Origin: Citrobacter sp. wls619
GTDB taxonomy: Bacteria > Pseudomonadota > Gammaproteobacteria > Enterobacterales > Enterobacteriaceae
DNA: 64,000 bases
Direction of reading: 5' to 3'
Assembly (NCBI RefSeq): GCF_005281345.1
Contig: NZ_SZXJ01000027.1
Location: 209,170 to 273,169 of the forward strand
The notes below the pieces were generated by a model. The model was not told where the DNA came from and searched no databases. It saw only the letters and a list, made by a program, of their open reading frames with translations. The position numbers were made by a program, and so were the translations under genes. Shown here piece by piece: positions 18,253 through 27,786 of this stretch (position 1 is its first letter; every line of letters starts with the position of its first letter).

Positions 18253-19221
18253 TCAGTAAGTCACTGAGATGGTGACGGTGTCCGCATAGTTGTCGGGCGT
18301 ATAGTTTGCGCTGGGAACGGTGGCATACACTGAATACGGCGTAGCTGAACCGGTGCCAGTGCCTGTAACGGTATTGAGCGAGGTGTTGCCCCACACGGTA
18401 CCGGAAGGCCCCGGTGTTGAGCTGAGCTGATAAGGGACTTTATCGCTGTTTGCCCCTGTTCCGCTCATCACACCGCTGCCTGCAGTATTGCCGTTGGAGG
18501 GTTGTAGTCCAATGGTGTAAGGGGTGTTATTGGTGCATGCCACCCCGATGGTATTTGATGCTGTCGCATTGCGCTGAGTTGCCTTCACCGGGGTGAAACT
18601 AATGTTAGTGGCCGAGGTGATATTGCACTGTTTGCTGACAGTGGCTGATACGGTGAAGGGGAGTCTGGCGGCAACGGTATCACCACACGTGGTGGGCGGA
18701 ATAACTAATCCAGGGTTGAGGGTGATAAGCGCCGTGGCTGCCGTATAGCTGTCCTGATAGCTTCCGGGGACTGCAGAGGTTTGCGGAGTGACGAGCTGAG
18801 CGGATACGGTCAGTGAACCGGTCACCGGGAGCAAATTGAGCAAGTTAAGTTGTACCATGGGAACTGAGGTTCCGCTCTGATACTGACTCCCCCAGATTTT
18901 ACTGTGCCCGGCGTCCTGATATAGCTGGTAGCTCAACGTTCTGGCAGGTGTTCCGCTTAACGACATATTCCGTGTTGCCACCTGACCGCTGACGGCCGAT
19001 GCGCCAATATTAAAACAGAGGTTAATCCCCGCCAGTACGTCGGTCACTTCTTTTGCACAAGTCCAGGTAAAGGTCATTGAGGTCGTTGCACCTGATGATG
19101 ACAACGGGTCCACTGTACCAAAACTGATGGGTTGGACGTTACTTACGGAGCAGGTTACCGCATGGCTTATCCCTGGACAGGCGAGGAGTGCAGCGATAAA
19201 CAGCAACTGTCTTAATCTCAT
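18253..19221 (-). CDS. Two-domain spore-coat-U protein, putative Csu-like pilus tip adhesin
   Basis: A 322-residue secreted protein with signal peptide (about 1-21, ending SHA). Two SCPU (spore coat U) domains follow: one at about 22-175 and one at about 190-322 that ends TPDNYADTVTISVTY. That ending is nearly the same as the end of the small subunit encoded at 22313-22843. The two-domain build is that of CsuE-type tip adhesins in archaic chaperone-usher pili. It is the last gene of the operon, 13 bp after the usher. Function in surface attachment is inferred from family. Confidence 0.85.
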   Translation of the reverse strand: MRLRQLLFIAALLACPGISHAVTCSVSNVQPISFGTVDPLSSSGATTSMTFTWTCAKEVTDVLAGINLCFNIGASAVSGQVATRNMSLSGTPARTLSYQLYQDAGHSKIWGSQYQSGTSVPMVQLNLLNLLPVTGSLTVSAQLVTPQTSAVPGSYQDSYTAATALITLNPGLVIPPTTCGDTVAARLPFTVSATVSKQCNITSATNISFTPVKATQRNATASNTIGVACTNNTPYTIGLQPSNGNTAGSGVMSGTGANSDKVPYQLSSTPGPSGTVWGNTSLNTVTGTGTGSATPYSVYATVPSANYTPDNYADTVTISVTY

Positions 19222-19234
19222 GAATGAACTCCTG

Positions 19235-21604
19235 CTATTGTGACCGACATTCCAGCGGGCCTATTTGTACGATCCCCTTTGCATTGGCGGGATAATCGAA
19301 TTGTGCGTTACAGCTACCGGTATCGGTGTCAACGCGTAATCTGTTGTGCTGTTCCAGGGTGTCGAACCAGGCCATACCATCGAATCCAACCACGGATGAC
19401 TGGCCCGTGCCGTTAGTGATAGATGCCATGCTGCCCTCGGAAATGGCCTTACCCTGTTCATTAACGAGAGTAACCTGCGCGGCGCGTACGGGAGTGATGC
19501 CAAAACTGACCAGGGTTCCGGAGCGATCCGCCGGCGTTGCATTGGCTTCAACGCGGGCGATCCTCGTATTGGCGGGGAGATCCATGGGGTCAATACTGAT
19601 TTGATTGTTTTGATAGCTGTTGAGTGACGTGACCAGCAGCAGACCCTGATCGTCGCTGTGACCGACAAGGTTATTTTGCAGCTTGACGGGTACGTCCGGA
19701 ATGCCGTCTGTAGATACGACGGCAAAACCATTGTTGATTTCCCGAGCCGCGAACAAACCTCCCCCCATCGCAACCAGGGAGCCGGTCGCGCCCGCATAAC
19801 CGTAGTGGTTGTCGGGCAGGCGGCTAAATCCGGTGTAGGCTTTTCCGAAACGGCCCAAATACCCGACTTCCCCCTGGCCGCTTTGCCGGGAGGCTTGCTG
19901 GCTGGCAGCGACGTTCCATCCCCAGCCGCCGTCACCCGGTGGCGTTTGGCTGGCATTGATCTGGTAGCCGGTTTCATTATTGGTACGTTGTACGGTACTG
20001 CTGGCGCTCAGATTACCGCTGGTGGTGACCGTCACCATCAGGTAAACGCTGCGATCGCGGGTGTCGTCAATATTCTGGTTAAAGCCGGCATTGAGTGAAA
20101 CGTTATCGGTGACGGATTTGAACCAACTGGCGTTGGCGTAGCGCACCGCGCTATCGTGCGGATAGCGAAACTGCAGGTAGCTCAGGCTGACATTGCCGGC
20201 AGACGGCATTGCATAACCTATCACCGTATTGCTGCTCAGCGAGGGCGGCGGCTCACCATAATGGGTCGCGACATCACGGTAGTCACCCGACGTCGCCGTT
20301 GTGCTGGTGCTGAAATTAAACTGTTCACCTGACCAACGGTAACCCACACTGTACAAAAATCCGCTTTTCCCTGCGTCCGTACTGGCTGCCAATGCGGTGG
20401 ATACTGTGCCGCTGCGTGGGCCGGGAACCCAGTCATTGCTGAAACCTGCGTTGATCAGCCCATCGCTGGTTTCCGCGTGCGTACCCGCAGTAAAGGTATT
20501 ACTGAATCCCCGACGCCAGGTCCCGCTAAATACAGGGGCGCTGGCATAATCAAATGAGGCGTAACCGTAATTCTCTCTTACTGCGCCTAATTCCGCTGAC
20601 CAGGCTGTTAGCCCCTCTCGCAGGAGTTGCTGATCGTTGTAAAACGAGAAGTTTTGTACTGTCGTTCTGCCCAGCGCGTCGGTCATCATCACCTGGCCGG
20701 TCCCTGCGCCACTGATATTCGGCATGGTGTTGATTTGAAAACTTCCGGCCGGCACCTCCCCGTTGTAGTACTTAACCCCATTGACGTACAACTCAACGTT
20801 TGAAGGAAGCGTGGCAGAACCAAGATAGGAGGGAAGCGGGGTGGTTGGCATATACGGCTGTAAACCAAAATCGGTTCCTATCTGGATGCCGCCAATGCGG
20901 GTCGGTCGGGACCAGGTGAGCGAGCTTGTCAGGGTATCGCCAACGTTTACCGCCAACATATTTTCCGGAAATGACGTGCGCCATTGGGTGTCCATGCGGT
21001 AGAAGGCATTATCTGCGTTGGGCGCGGTGGAAAATTGAGTCAGTTGGGTTGTGCTTAACACCCCTAAGCCATTAAACGCGCGCAACTCGCTAAATGTGTT
21101 GGCGCTGGTTTCATCTCCCTGCTGAGCATAGACATCGTAATTGAGTAACGCCCCACGTGAATTTGATGCTATTGGTGTCGCTTCGCCGGTCGGGTTCACC
21201 TGCGTGGTGACAAGATCAAGGGAACTGAGCGGCACAGTGAGCGCCAGGGTTTGTTGTTCGACGTTGTAGTCAATGCTCAGTTGGGCAATATCGTTCAGAC
21301 TGACGGTGGCTGCCGTATTTTGCGGTAAGCGAAAGCCCAACTGGCGTAGGGTATTTGCGCCAACATAGAGTTTTTCCTTCTGATAGCCAAAATGAACCAA
21401 TCCGACAGGGTTTCCATTCAGGGTCACGTCGAGATATAAATCGATGCCCGCAAGAGGTGTTGCGTCACCAATAATTCCACTGTTTGTCTGGTTATTATTG
21501 TCCGCGTGAGCTGAAACCATTCCAGATAATAATGCTCCATTGAGTAAGCAACATTTCACCAGAAACCAGGATCTCTTAGAGATCTTGTACTGTTTTTTTG
21601 CCAT
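19235..21604 (-). CDS. Outer-membrane usher of archaic (Csu-like) pilus
   Basis: A 789-residue usher with a signal peptide (about 1-35, ending AHA). The family order is visible: N-terminal domain, pore with plug (AFNGLGVLSTTQLTQFS... LYVNGVKYYNGEVPAGSFQINTMP) and C-terminal domains ending in a Cys (IGPLECRSQ). It forms the secretion channel and assembly platform for SCPU-type subunits. The 5' end overlaps the chaperone gene by 29 bp, so translation is probably coupled. Confidence 0.92.
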   Translation of the reverse strand: MAKKQYKISKRSWFLVKCCLLNGALLSGMVSAHADNNNQTNSGIIGDATPLAGIDLYLDVTLNGNPVGLVHFGYQKEKLYVGANTLRQLGFRLPQNTAATVSLNDIAQLSIDYNVEQQTLALTVPLSSLDLVTTQVNPTGEATPIASNSRGALLNYDVYAQQGDETSANTFSELRAFNGLGVLSTTQLTQFSTAPNADNAFYRMDTQWRTSFPENMLAVNVGDTLTSSLTWSRPTRIGGIQIGTDFGLQPYMPTTPLPSYLGSATLPSNVELYVNGVKYYNGEVPAGSFQINTMPNISGAGTGQVMMTDALGRTTVQNFSFYNDQQLLREGLTAWSAELGAVRENYGYASFDYASAPVFSGTWRRGFSNTFTAGTHAETSDGLINAGFSNDWVPGPRSGTVSTALAASTDAGKSGFLYSVGYRWSGEQFNFSTSTTATSGDYRDVATHYGEPPPSLSSNTVIGYAMPSAGNVSLSYLQFRYPHDSAVRYANASWFKSVTDNVSLNAGFNQNIDDTRDRSVYLMVTVTTSGNLSASSTVQRTNNETGYQINASQTPPGDGGWGWNVAASQQASRQSGQGEVGYLGRFGKAYTGFSRLPDNHYGYAGATGSLVAMGGGLFAAREINNGFAVVSTDGIPDVPVKLQNNLVGHSDDQGLLLVTSLNSYQNNQISIDPMDLPANTRIARVEANATPADRSGTLVSFGITPVRAAQVTLVNEQGKAISEGSMASITNGTGQSSVVGFDGMAWFDTLEQHNRLRVDTDTGSCNAQFDYPANAKGIVQIGPLECRSQ

Positions 21605-22298
21605 TAATTGTTACTTCAACTTTACCGCCATAATGGGTATCACTGGCGGACGGGGATAATATCCACCGCATTGTTGAGCCCGGAAGAACGTAGCCTAATA
21701 GCCCCGGTGTAATGACCTTTTTCGCGCCATTATGGTTTATAAAGGTTGCCGCTGATAATTGTGCATGACCATTTCCCTGATTACTGACTTCAAGAAATTT
21801 TTTGCCGTCAAGTTGCTGTAATTTCCATTGCAATTTGGCCTGAGTTTCAGCCTGCGCCGTGGGTTGAATAAACACAGGTACGGAATAATGCAGCACAAAC
21901 TGAAGTTTATTTTTTTGTAACTTTGCTGGCGGTAATTCGTCAATTGATAACCGATATGCATCTTCGGTATGTGTCGAGGGCGGGCCGGTGCGAATAACAC
22001 GAATCAGCTGGCGTTCACCAGGGGCTAGCGCCAGCATCGGCGGGCTGATAACCAGTCCCTGAGAGGGAGACAGCTTGTCGCCGTAAGCGCTTTGGCTCCA
22101 GCGAAAGACCCGAACCTGGGCATTCAGCACGTTCTCTCCGGCATTGCTTAACCAGATCCCATCGGCATTTTGCGATGCTTGCAGCGTTAATGTGACTGGG
22201 GCAACCTGCAATCCGCTGGCTGTCGCCGGATTTACGCTCACAGCCGCTCCTAACAGGCATGCGCAGGCATACTGCGGTACAGGCAGTTTTACTGTCAT
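21576..22298 (-). CDS. Periplasmic pilus chaperone (CsuC/PapD-like)
   Basis: A 240-residue PapD-fold chaperone with signal peptide (to about residue 28). The first domain shows APVTLTLQASQNADGIWLSNAGE and ISPPMLALAPGERQLIRVIR, where Arg-containing donor-strand features are typical. It caps SCPU subunits before usher delivery. Located between the small subunit gene (14-bp gap) and the usher (overlap). Confidence 0.92.
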   Translation of the reverse strand: MTVKLPVPQYACACLLGAAVSVNPATASGLQVAPVTLTLQASQNADGIWLSNAGENVLNAQVRVFRWSQSAYGDKLSPSQGLVISPPMLALAPGERQLIRVIRTGPPSTHTEDAYRLSIDELPPAKLQKNKLQFVLHYSVPVFIQPTAQAETQAKLQWKLQQLDGKKFLEVSNQGNGHAQLSAATFINHNGAKKVITPGLLGYVLPGSTMRWILSPSASDTHYGGKVEVTINGKKTVQDL

Positions 22299-22312
22299 CT
22301 GTGTTCCTGAAT

Positions 22313-22843
22313 TTAGTAGTTAACGTTTACCGTTACAGTGTCGGCATAGTCGTCAGGTGTGAAGTTCGCGCTTGGCGCGGTGGCATAAACGGTAAAACTC
22401 TGCAGAAGTCCAGTTCCCTGGGATGCAACGCCATTTCCTACCGTGGTGGCGGTGGCCGTATTCCCCCAGACCGGTCCTGTTGCTGATGTTTGGTTCAGTT
22501 GGTAAGGCACTTTATCGGTATTGTTTGCTGCATTTGCGACAGAGGACATGGCGCCGGACCCCGTGGGTGTCCCGCCGTTGGCCGCTGAGGGTGCCAGACC
22601 AATAAAGTAGGGGGTGGTTTTTGAACAATTAATTGAAATTGTGTTGCTTGCGCTGGTATTTGTCGCAGTGGTATTCACGGGACCGAGAGTAATATTTGAA
22701 GCCGACCCCGCAGTGACGGTACACGCTTTTTGTATCGTCATCAGGACCTGAAATGTCCCGCTGGTGGACGCTGCATTTGCCGCCGGAATTATGGAAAAGG
22801 CGTAGCAAAAAAGAATTAAGCGTTTGTCGAAGACTAGAGCCAT
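22313..22843 (-). CDS. Spore-coat-U domain pilus subunit (Csu-like)
   Basis: A 176-residue secreted subunit with one SCPU domain. Signal peptide to about residue 25 (PAANA), then the typical NITLGPVNTTATNTSASNTISINC pattern and the ending TPDDYADTVTVNVNY. I chose the ATG at 22843 (AGGTG six bases upstream) over a TTG six codons earlier. As the first gene it is probably the major stalk subunit. The operon has four genes only (subunit, chaperone, usher, tip), fewer than the six of the Acinetobacter csu operon. Confidence 0.88.
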   Translation of the reverse strand: MALVFDKRLILFCYAFSIIPAANAASTSGTFQVLMTIQKACTVTAGSASNITLGPVNTTATNTSASNTISINCSKTTPYFIGLAPSAANGGTPTGSGAMSSVANAANNTDKVPYQLNQTSATGPVWGNTATATTVGNGVASQGTGLLQSFTVYATAPSANFTPDDYADTVTVNVNY

Positions 22844-23164
22844 ATCCTTCACCTTTTTCAAATAACCACATTTTTTGCTTTAAAAAAACAATAATGTGAC
22901 ACAAGAAGACATGATTTAACCCTAGAATAAGTATTAGACGTACGCCAGTTGATCTCATGAATTTTACTTAGAGAAAAGGTGATGCCGTCGACAAAAAAAT
23001 AATACCAACGGGTGAGTATGTCGTTTCTTTTTTGTGCTACTCAAAAGTATGCCCAGGGGCTTCAGGACGGAATTAAAAACGACGTGGGCTATACAGTGTG
23101 CATAACTCTCTCTAAGATTGAGGGTAAGTCGCTCTCTTTTTGCCAGATAAAGGAAATTCAGGTA
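22844..23164. other. Divergent promoter region, pilus operon / hutC
   Basis: 321 bp between two divergently read genes. It should hold promoters for both. An open frame reading into hutC from 23012 starts at an alternative codon and has no family similarity, so I treat it as leader. I see no clear operator. Confidence 0.5.
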
Positions 23165-23905
23165 ATGACGTTGATGTCGCATAAACTTGCAGTTGAGCAC
23201 TCCGTTCCGCTGCCACTGTATGCCAAAGTCAAGGCGATGGTCGCGGATAGAATCAACAGCGGTGAGTGGCGGCCCAATGATCGTGTTCCTTCGGAATCTG
23301 AACTGGTTCAATTGCTCGGCTTTAGCCGAATGACGATTAATCGCGCCCTGCGGGAACTGACAGCAGAAGGGTTATTGGTCAGACTGCAGGGGGTCGGAAC
23401 ATTTGTGGCTGAACCGAAAAGGCAGTCAGCGCTGTTCGAGATCCAGAATATTGCTGATGAGATACAGGCGAGAAATCATCAGCATCGTAGCTCTGTGATG
23501 CTGTTGCAGACGGTGAGTGCCACGAGAGAGCAGGCGATGGCACTGAATATGCAGCCCGGAAGTGAAATCTTTCACTCTTCGATCATTCACTATGAAAATG
23601 ATGTCCCTATTCAGATTGAAGATCGTTTTGTTAATCCCGACGTAGCGCCGGAGTACCTTCAGCAGGATTTCACGCAGTTAACACCGAATATTTACCTGAA
23701 CAGGCTGGCACCGCTTACTGAAGGGGAGCATGTTGTTGAAGCTGTTTCGGCCACTGCGCTGCAAAGCAAGTGGCTTCAGCTGGCGCCTCATGAGCCGTGC
23801 CTGCTTATTTGCCGCCGGACCTGGTCACAACAGGTTAATGTCAGCTATGCCCGACTGCTGTATCCGGGAACTCGCCATCGTTTAAAAGGACATTTCACGT
23901 CATGA
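23165..23905 (+). CDS. hutC: HutC, GntR-family repressor of histidine/urocanate utilisation
   Basis: A 246-residue regulator. The N-terminal winged helix-turn-helix is visible in PLYAKVKAMVADRINSGEWRPNDRVPSESELVQLLGFSRMTINRALRELTAEG-type text (residues about 15-70). The C-terminal UTRA effector domain follows (IQIEDRFVNP, CLLICRRTWS). In the known family urocanate is the inducer. The start ATG at 23165 places the DNA-binding domain at the usual distance. Its stop overlaps hutD (ATGA). It probably controls hutU and the genes after it through the site at 24743-24756. Confidence 0.92.
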   Translation: MTLMSHKLAVEHSVPLPLYAKVKAMVADRINSGEWRPNDRVPSESELVQLLGFSRMTINRALRELTAEGLLVRLQGVGTFVAEPKRQSALFEIQNIADEIQARNHQHRSSVMLLQTVSATREQAMALNMQPGSEIFHSSIIHYENDVPIQIEDRFVNPDVAPEYLQQDFTQLTPNIYLNRLAPLTEGEHVVEAVSATALQSKWLQLAPHEPCLLICRRTWSQQVNVSYARLLYPGTRHRLKGHFTS

Positions 23906-24501
23906 ATGGATGGCACGTGCTGCGTTACGACGATTACAGGCTGATGCCGTGGAAAAACGGGGCCGGAATGACCCGGGAAATTCAGCGTTTTCCGCCAGAA
24001 GATGACAATTTTCAGTGGCGACTTTCAATGGCTGAGGTGGCACAGGCCGGTGAGTTTTCACGCTATCAGGGATACCAGCGGCTGCTGTCGGTACTGCGTG
24101 GCAGTGGGATGACATTGCGCATTGATGCGGCTTCCGGCGTGACGCTTTATGCTTTCGACACCGGGGCATTCTCCGGTAATAGCCGCGTGGACAGCGAACT
24201 GGTGGATGGACCGATTCTGGATTTTAATCTTATTTATCAGCCAGAACGTTTTGATGCAACGCTAAGTTGGCAGATGGTCGACACGCAAGCGCAATACCGG
24301 CTCCGTCCCGGCGTTACGACTCTCATTTTCTGTGCCGCGCCGAATTTGATCCTCTCTTCAAGCGCAATGCAGCCATTACAACTGCATTGTTATGATTGCG
24401 CAGTGCTTCCACCTCAATCTCAACACTCTGACGTTCTGGACCTTGGCATTCATGGTTCCGGTTACTGGGCATTCATCGAGTTGCGCAGTATCGAAGAGTG
24501 A
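23902..24501 (+). CDS. hutD: HutD-family cupin protein
   Basis: A 199-residue HutD/Ves-family protein with typical opening WHVLRYDDYRLMPWKNGAGMTREI and FQWRLSMAEV, followed by cupin beta-strands. HutD is found in hut operons of many proteobacteria and is thought to affect fitness or high-flux control of histidine breakdown. No enzymatic role is established. It is translationally coupled to hutC. Confidence 0.9.
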   Translation: MNGWHVLRYDDYRLMPWKNGAGMTREIQRFPPEDDNFQWRLSMAEVAQAGEFSRYQGYQRLLSVLRGSGMTLRIDAASGVTLYAFDTGAFSGNSRVDSELVDGPILDFNLIYQPERFDATLSWQMVDTQAQYRLRPGVTTLIFCAAPNLILSSSAMQPLQLHCYDCAVLPPQSQHSDVLDLGIHGSGYWAFIELRSIEE

Positions 24502-24862
24502 GCCTCATCCTGCTTCCCCCCCCCTGAAAATGTTAATTAATTGTGTTTTTTGTTTGTGACTGATACCGCAAATTTAATCAGTAGTTTGTGGCTATTTTGT
24601 GAACAAGATCAATGTCATTCATCTCCCCATTCTTTTTGTCTTTAACTTAACATATTGTATCTGTTGATTTAAAACTCACTTTTGTTGTTTTTCGTTTTGC
24701 AAATCCATCTTGTTTTTGTGAATAAATATTTTATTGAGTGTACATGTATATACAAGTATATATTGATTACATGTTACTCATGTTGCGGAAATGTTGAGCG
24801 ATATGGGTTGGGCCAACCAGATGTTGATGACCTTATTCATCCGAACACTTAAGGATATCGCT
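24502..24862. other. hutD-hutU intergenic control region
   Basis: 361 bp without a gene. It holds a nine-base C tract at 24516-24524, a partial CRP-like half-site (TGTGA at 24598-24602 followed at the right spacing by TCAAT), an AT-rich stretch, the HutC-type operator at 24743-24756, and a dyad GGTTGG-G-CCAACC at 24806-24818. An in-frame extension of hutU to 24791 lacks family similarity, so the true start is at 24863. Confidence 0.6.
24743..24756. promoter_or_regulatory. HutC-type operator upstream of hutU
   Basis: The sequence CATGTATATACAAG differs at one base from the symmetric CTTGTATATACAAG motif known for HutC-regulated hut promoters. It is centred about 113 bp upstream of the hutU start. 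Confidence 0.7.
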
Positions 24863-26533
24863 ATGACCGCTGAAAACCGTATTCGTCATGTTGATGTACG
24901 CGCCCCCCGGGGGACTAAACTCACGGCAAAGAGCTGGCTAACCGAGGCTCCGCTACGGATGCTGATGAATAACCTCGACCCGGAGGTGGCTGAAAATCCT
25001 CATGAACTTGTGGTTTATGGCGGAATTGGGCGTGCGGCACGTAACTGGGCGTGCTATGACAAAATCGTAGAAACCCTGACTCAGCTAAACGATGATGAGA
25101 CGCTGCTGATCCAGTCCGGCAAGCCTGTGGGCGTGTTTAAAACCCACAGCCATGCGCCACGGGTCCTGATCGCCAACTCCAACATTGTTCCGCATTGGGC
25201 GAACTGGGAATACTTTAACGAACTTGATGCGAAGGGCCTGGCGATGTACGGCCAGATGACTGCGGGTAGTTGGATCTACATCGGTAGTCAGGGCATCGTT
25301 CAGGGCACCTATGAAACCTTCGTTGAAGCCGCTCGCCAGCATTACAACGGTAGCCTTAAGGGGCGCTGGGTCCTCACCGCGGGCCTGGGGGGGATGGGGG
25401 GAGCGCAACCGCTGGCGGCAACGCTTGCGGGTGCTTGTTCTCTGAACATTGAGTGCCAGCAAAGCCGCATCGATTTCCGCCTTAAGACACGCTATGTCGA
25501 TGAACAGGCGACCTCACTTGACGATGCGTTGGCACGCATCAAACGTTACACCGAACAGGGCAAAGCAATTTCTATCGCGCTGTGTGCTAACGCCGCCGAC
25601 ATTCTTCCTGAACTGGTTCGTCGTAACGTGCGTCCGGATTTAGTCACCGACCAGACCAGCGCACATGACCCTTTGAATGGCTATTTACCACAGGGTTGGC
25701 AGTGGTCCGATTATGTCGCACGTGCGAAAACTGAACCTTCCGTTGTTGTTCAGGCAGCCAAACGCTCAATGGCCGAACATGTCAATGCGATGCTGGCGTT
25801 CCAGAAACAAGGGATTCCTGTTTTTGACTATGGCAACAACATCCGCCAGATGGCGCTGGAGATGGGGGTGAGTAACGCGTTTGATTTCCCTGGATTTGTC
25901 CCTGCCTATATTCGTCCGCTGTTCTGCCGCGGAATTGGTCCCTTCCGCTGGGTGGCGCTCTCCGGCGACCCGGAAGACATTTACAAAACCGACGCCATGG
26001 TCAAAGAACTCATCCCGGATGACGAGCATCTGCACCGGTGGCTGGATATGGCTCGCGAACGTATCAGCTTCCAGGGCTTACCGTCACGTATCTGCTGGGT
26101 TGGCCTCGGACAGCGCGCCAAATTAGGTCTGGCATTCAATGAAATGGTCCGCAGCGGTGCGCTTTCTGCGCCTATCGTCATCGGCCGCGATCACCTGGAC
26201 TCAGGTTCCGTTGCCAGCCCAAACCGTGAAACGGAAGCCATGAAGGATGGTTCTGATGCGGTATCTGACTGGCCGCTACTCAACGCGCTGTTGAATACAG
26301 CCAGTGGCGCGACCTGGGTTTCTTTGCATCACGGCGGCGGCGTCGGCATGGGCTTCTCGCAACATTCAGGCATGGTGATTGTGTGTGACGGCACTGATGA
26401 AGCTGCTGAGCGTATTGCGCGGGTTCTGCACAACGATCCGGCTACGGGCGTGATGCGCCATGCTGATGCCGGCTACGAAATAGCGCAACGCTGCGCCCGT
26501 GAGCAGGGGCTGAACCTGCCAATGGAAAAATAG
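24863..26533 (+). CDS. hutU: Urocanate hydratase
   Basis: A 556-residue urocanase, the usual family length. It hydrates urocanate to imidazolone propionate with tightly bound NAD. Family blocks are intact: [36 protein letters not shown], the NAD-binding [12 protein letters not shown] and the conserved Cys in [13 protein letters not shown]. The start MTAENR aligns with the family. HutH, HutI and HutG are not adjacent. Instead, CoA-transferase and acyl-CoA dehydrogenase genes follow in the same direction, 74 bp away. This suggests the urocanate it uses comes from a CoA-linked route and not from histidine ammonia-lyase. That is inference. Confidence 0.95.
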   Translation: MTAENRIRHVDVRAPRGTKLTAKSWLTEAPLRMLMNNLDPEVAENPHELVVYGGIGRAARNWACYDKIVETLTQLNDDETLLIQSGKPVGVFKTHSHAPRVLIANSNIVPHWANWEYFNELDAKGLAMYGQMTAGSWIYIGSQGIVQGTYETFVEAARQHYNGSLKGRWVLTAGLGGMGGAQPLAATLAGACSLNIECQQSRIDFRLKTRYVDEQATSLDDALARIKRYTEQGKAISIALCANAADILPELVRRNVRPDLVTDQTSAHDPLNGYLPQGWQWSDYVARAKTEPSVVVQAAKRSMAEHVNAMLAFQKQGIPVFDYGNNIRQMALEMGVSNAFDFPGFVPAYIRPLFCRGIGPFRWVALSGDPEDIYKTDAMVKELIPDDEHLHRWLDMARERISFQGLPSRICWVGLGQRAKLGLAFNEMVRSGALSAPIVIGRDHLDSGSVASPNRETEAMKDGSDAVSDWPLLNALLNTASGATWVSLHHGGGVGMGFSQHSGMVIVCDGTDEAAERIARVLHNDPATGVMRHADAGYEIAQRCAREQGLNLPMEK

Positions 26534-26607
26534 TGACGTATTTCCCGGTCAGGGCGGAAGTATAGAACGTCCGTTGGAAGCCTCTAACCCACAGGATGCA
26601 CAGTGAT

Positions 26608-27786
26608 ATGAGCAAACAAACACATTATCAGCCGTTATGCGGTGTTCGTGTTCTCGACCTGAGTCGGGTACTGGCTGGCCCTTATTGTACGGCGATGCTG
26701 GCCGATCTCGGCGCTGAGGTGATTAAAATTGAAGCGCCTGGACACGGTGACGATAGCCGCCACCTTGGCCCCTTTGTGAAGGGTGAAAGCGTCTACTACG
26801 GCTTGATTAACCGCGGCAAGCGCAGTATTGAGCTGGATTTTAAATGTCCGGAGCACCGGCAGCATTTCTATCAACTGGTCGAAGAAGCGGACGTGGTGGT
26901 GGAGAACTTTCGCCCAAGCGTGACGCAGCGCCTTGGGATCGATTTTGACACGCTCAAAAAGTATAACGACCGGCTGATCTACGCCAGTATTTCAGGTTTT
27001 GGCCAGCACAGCCCGTTGGCCAAACATCCTGCTTACGACATTGTTGCTCAGGCGATGTCCGGCTTAATGAGCGTGACGGGGTTTGCGCAAAGCGGCCCCA
27101 CACGCAGTGGTGAATCTCTCGGTGATGTCTGTGCCGGGATCTACGCCGCATGGGCTGTCAGCAGCGCGTTATTTGCCCGCGAGCGGCATCATCCCGAGGC
27201 GCAATACATCGATGTTGCCATGCTGGACGTGTTGGTCAGCATGCAGGTAACAGGGCTATCGAATTTGTTTGCCCACGGGAAAGCGCCGGGATTGATTGGC
27301 AATCGCCATCCTGTTTCCACGCCGTTTGATACCTATCGGGCAGCAGATGGGCTGGTGGTGATCGCGGTAGCCAGTCAGCGTCTTTATGCGCGGTTGTGCG
27401 AATGCATGGGGCAACCCGCGTTGGCAACGGATAGCCGCTTCATTGATGACATGAGCCGTACGCGAAATGAGCAGCAATTAAAAGCAGCCATTGAGCGCTG
27501 GAGCATGACGTTTAGCGTAGACGAACTTTGCGATCTCCTGCTGGAGGCCGGTGTTCCGGCTTCGCCGATTCATAACCTGGAGCAGGCGACACAAAGCGAA
27601 CATGCACAGGTTCGCCAGTTACTGATACAGCCATCTGATGAGAGCAACCCTTTAGTTGTGCAACCGGTGTTCTTCAATGGCCATAAACCCCATGCGATCG
27701 ATAGGGCTCCGGCATTAGGAGAAGCCAACGCGCTCTATGGCGTAGATACCCACTCATTACCAACAGGAGCAGTGCATGAGCTTTGA
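26608..27786 (+). CDS. Class III (CaiB/BaiF-type) CoA-transferase
   Basis: A 392-residue family III CoA-transferase. The opening LCGVRVLDLSRVLAGPYCTAMLADLGAEVIKIE is typical, and the catalytic Asp is D173 in SLGDVCAGIYA. Such enzymes move CoA between carboxylic acids. An ATG 12 bases upstream (26596) is possible but has AGG directly against it, so I prefer 26608. The 3' end overlaps the acyl-CoA dehydrogenase by 11 bp, so the two act together. The best guess for the acid pair is imidazole propionate and urocanate. CaiB (carnitine) is the closest well-known precedent for context. Confidence 0.9.
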   Translation: MSKQTHYQPLCGVRVLDLSRVLAGPYCTAMLADLGAEVIKIEAPGHGDDSRHLGPFVKGESVYYGLINRGKRSIELDFKCPEHRQHFYQLVEEADVVVENFRPSVTQRLGIDFDTLKKYNDRLIYASISGFGQHSPLAKHPAYDIVAQAMSGLMSVTGFAQSGPTRSGESLGDVCAGIYAAWAVSSALFARERHHPEAQYIDVAMLDVLVSMQVTGLSNLFAHGKAPGLIGNRHPVSTPFDTYRAADGLVVIAVASQRLYARLCECMGQPALATDSRFIDDMSRTRNEQQLKAAIERWSMTFSVDELCDLLLEAGVPASPIHNLEQATQSEHAQVRQLLIQPSDESNPLVVQPVFFNGHKPHAIDRAPALGEANALYGVDTHSLPTGAVHEL

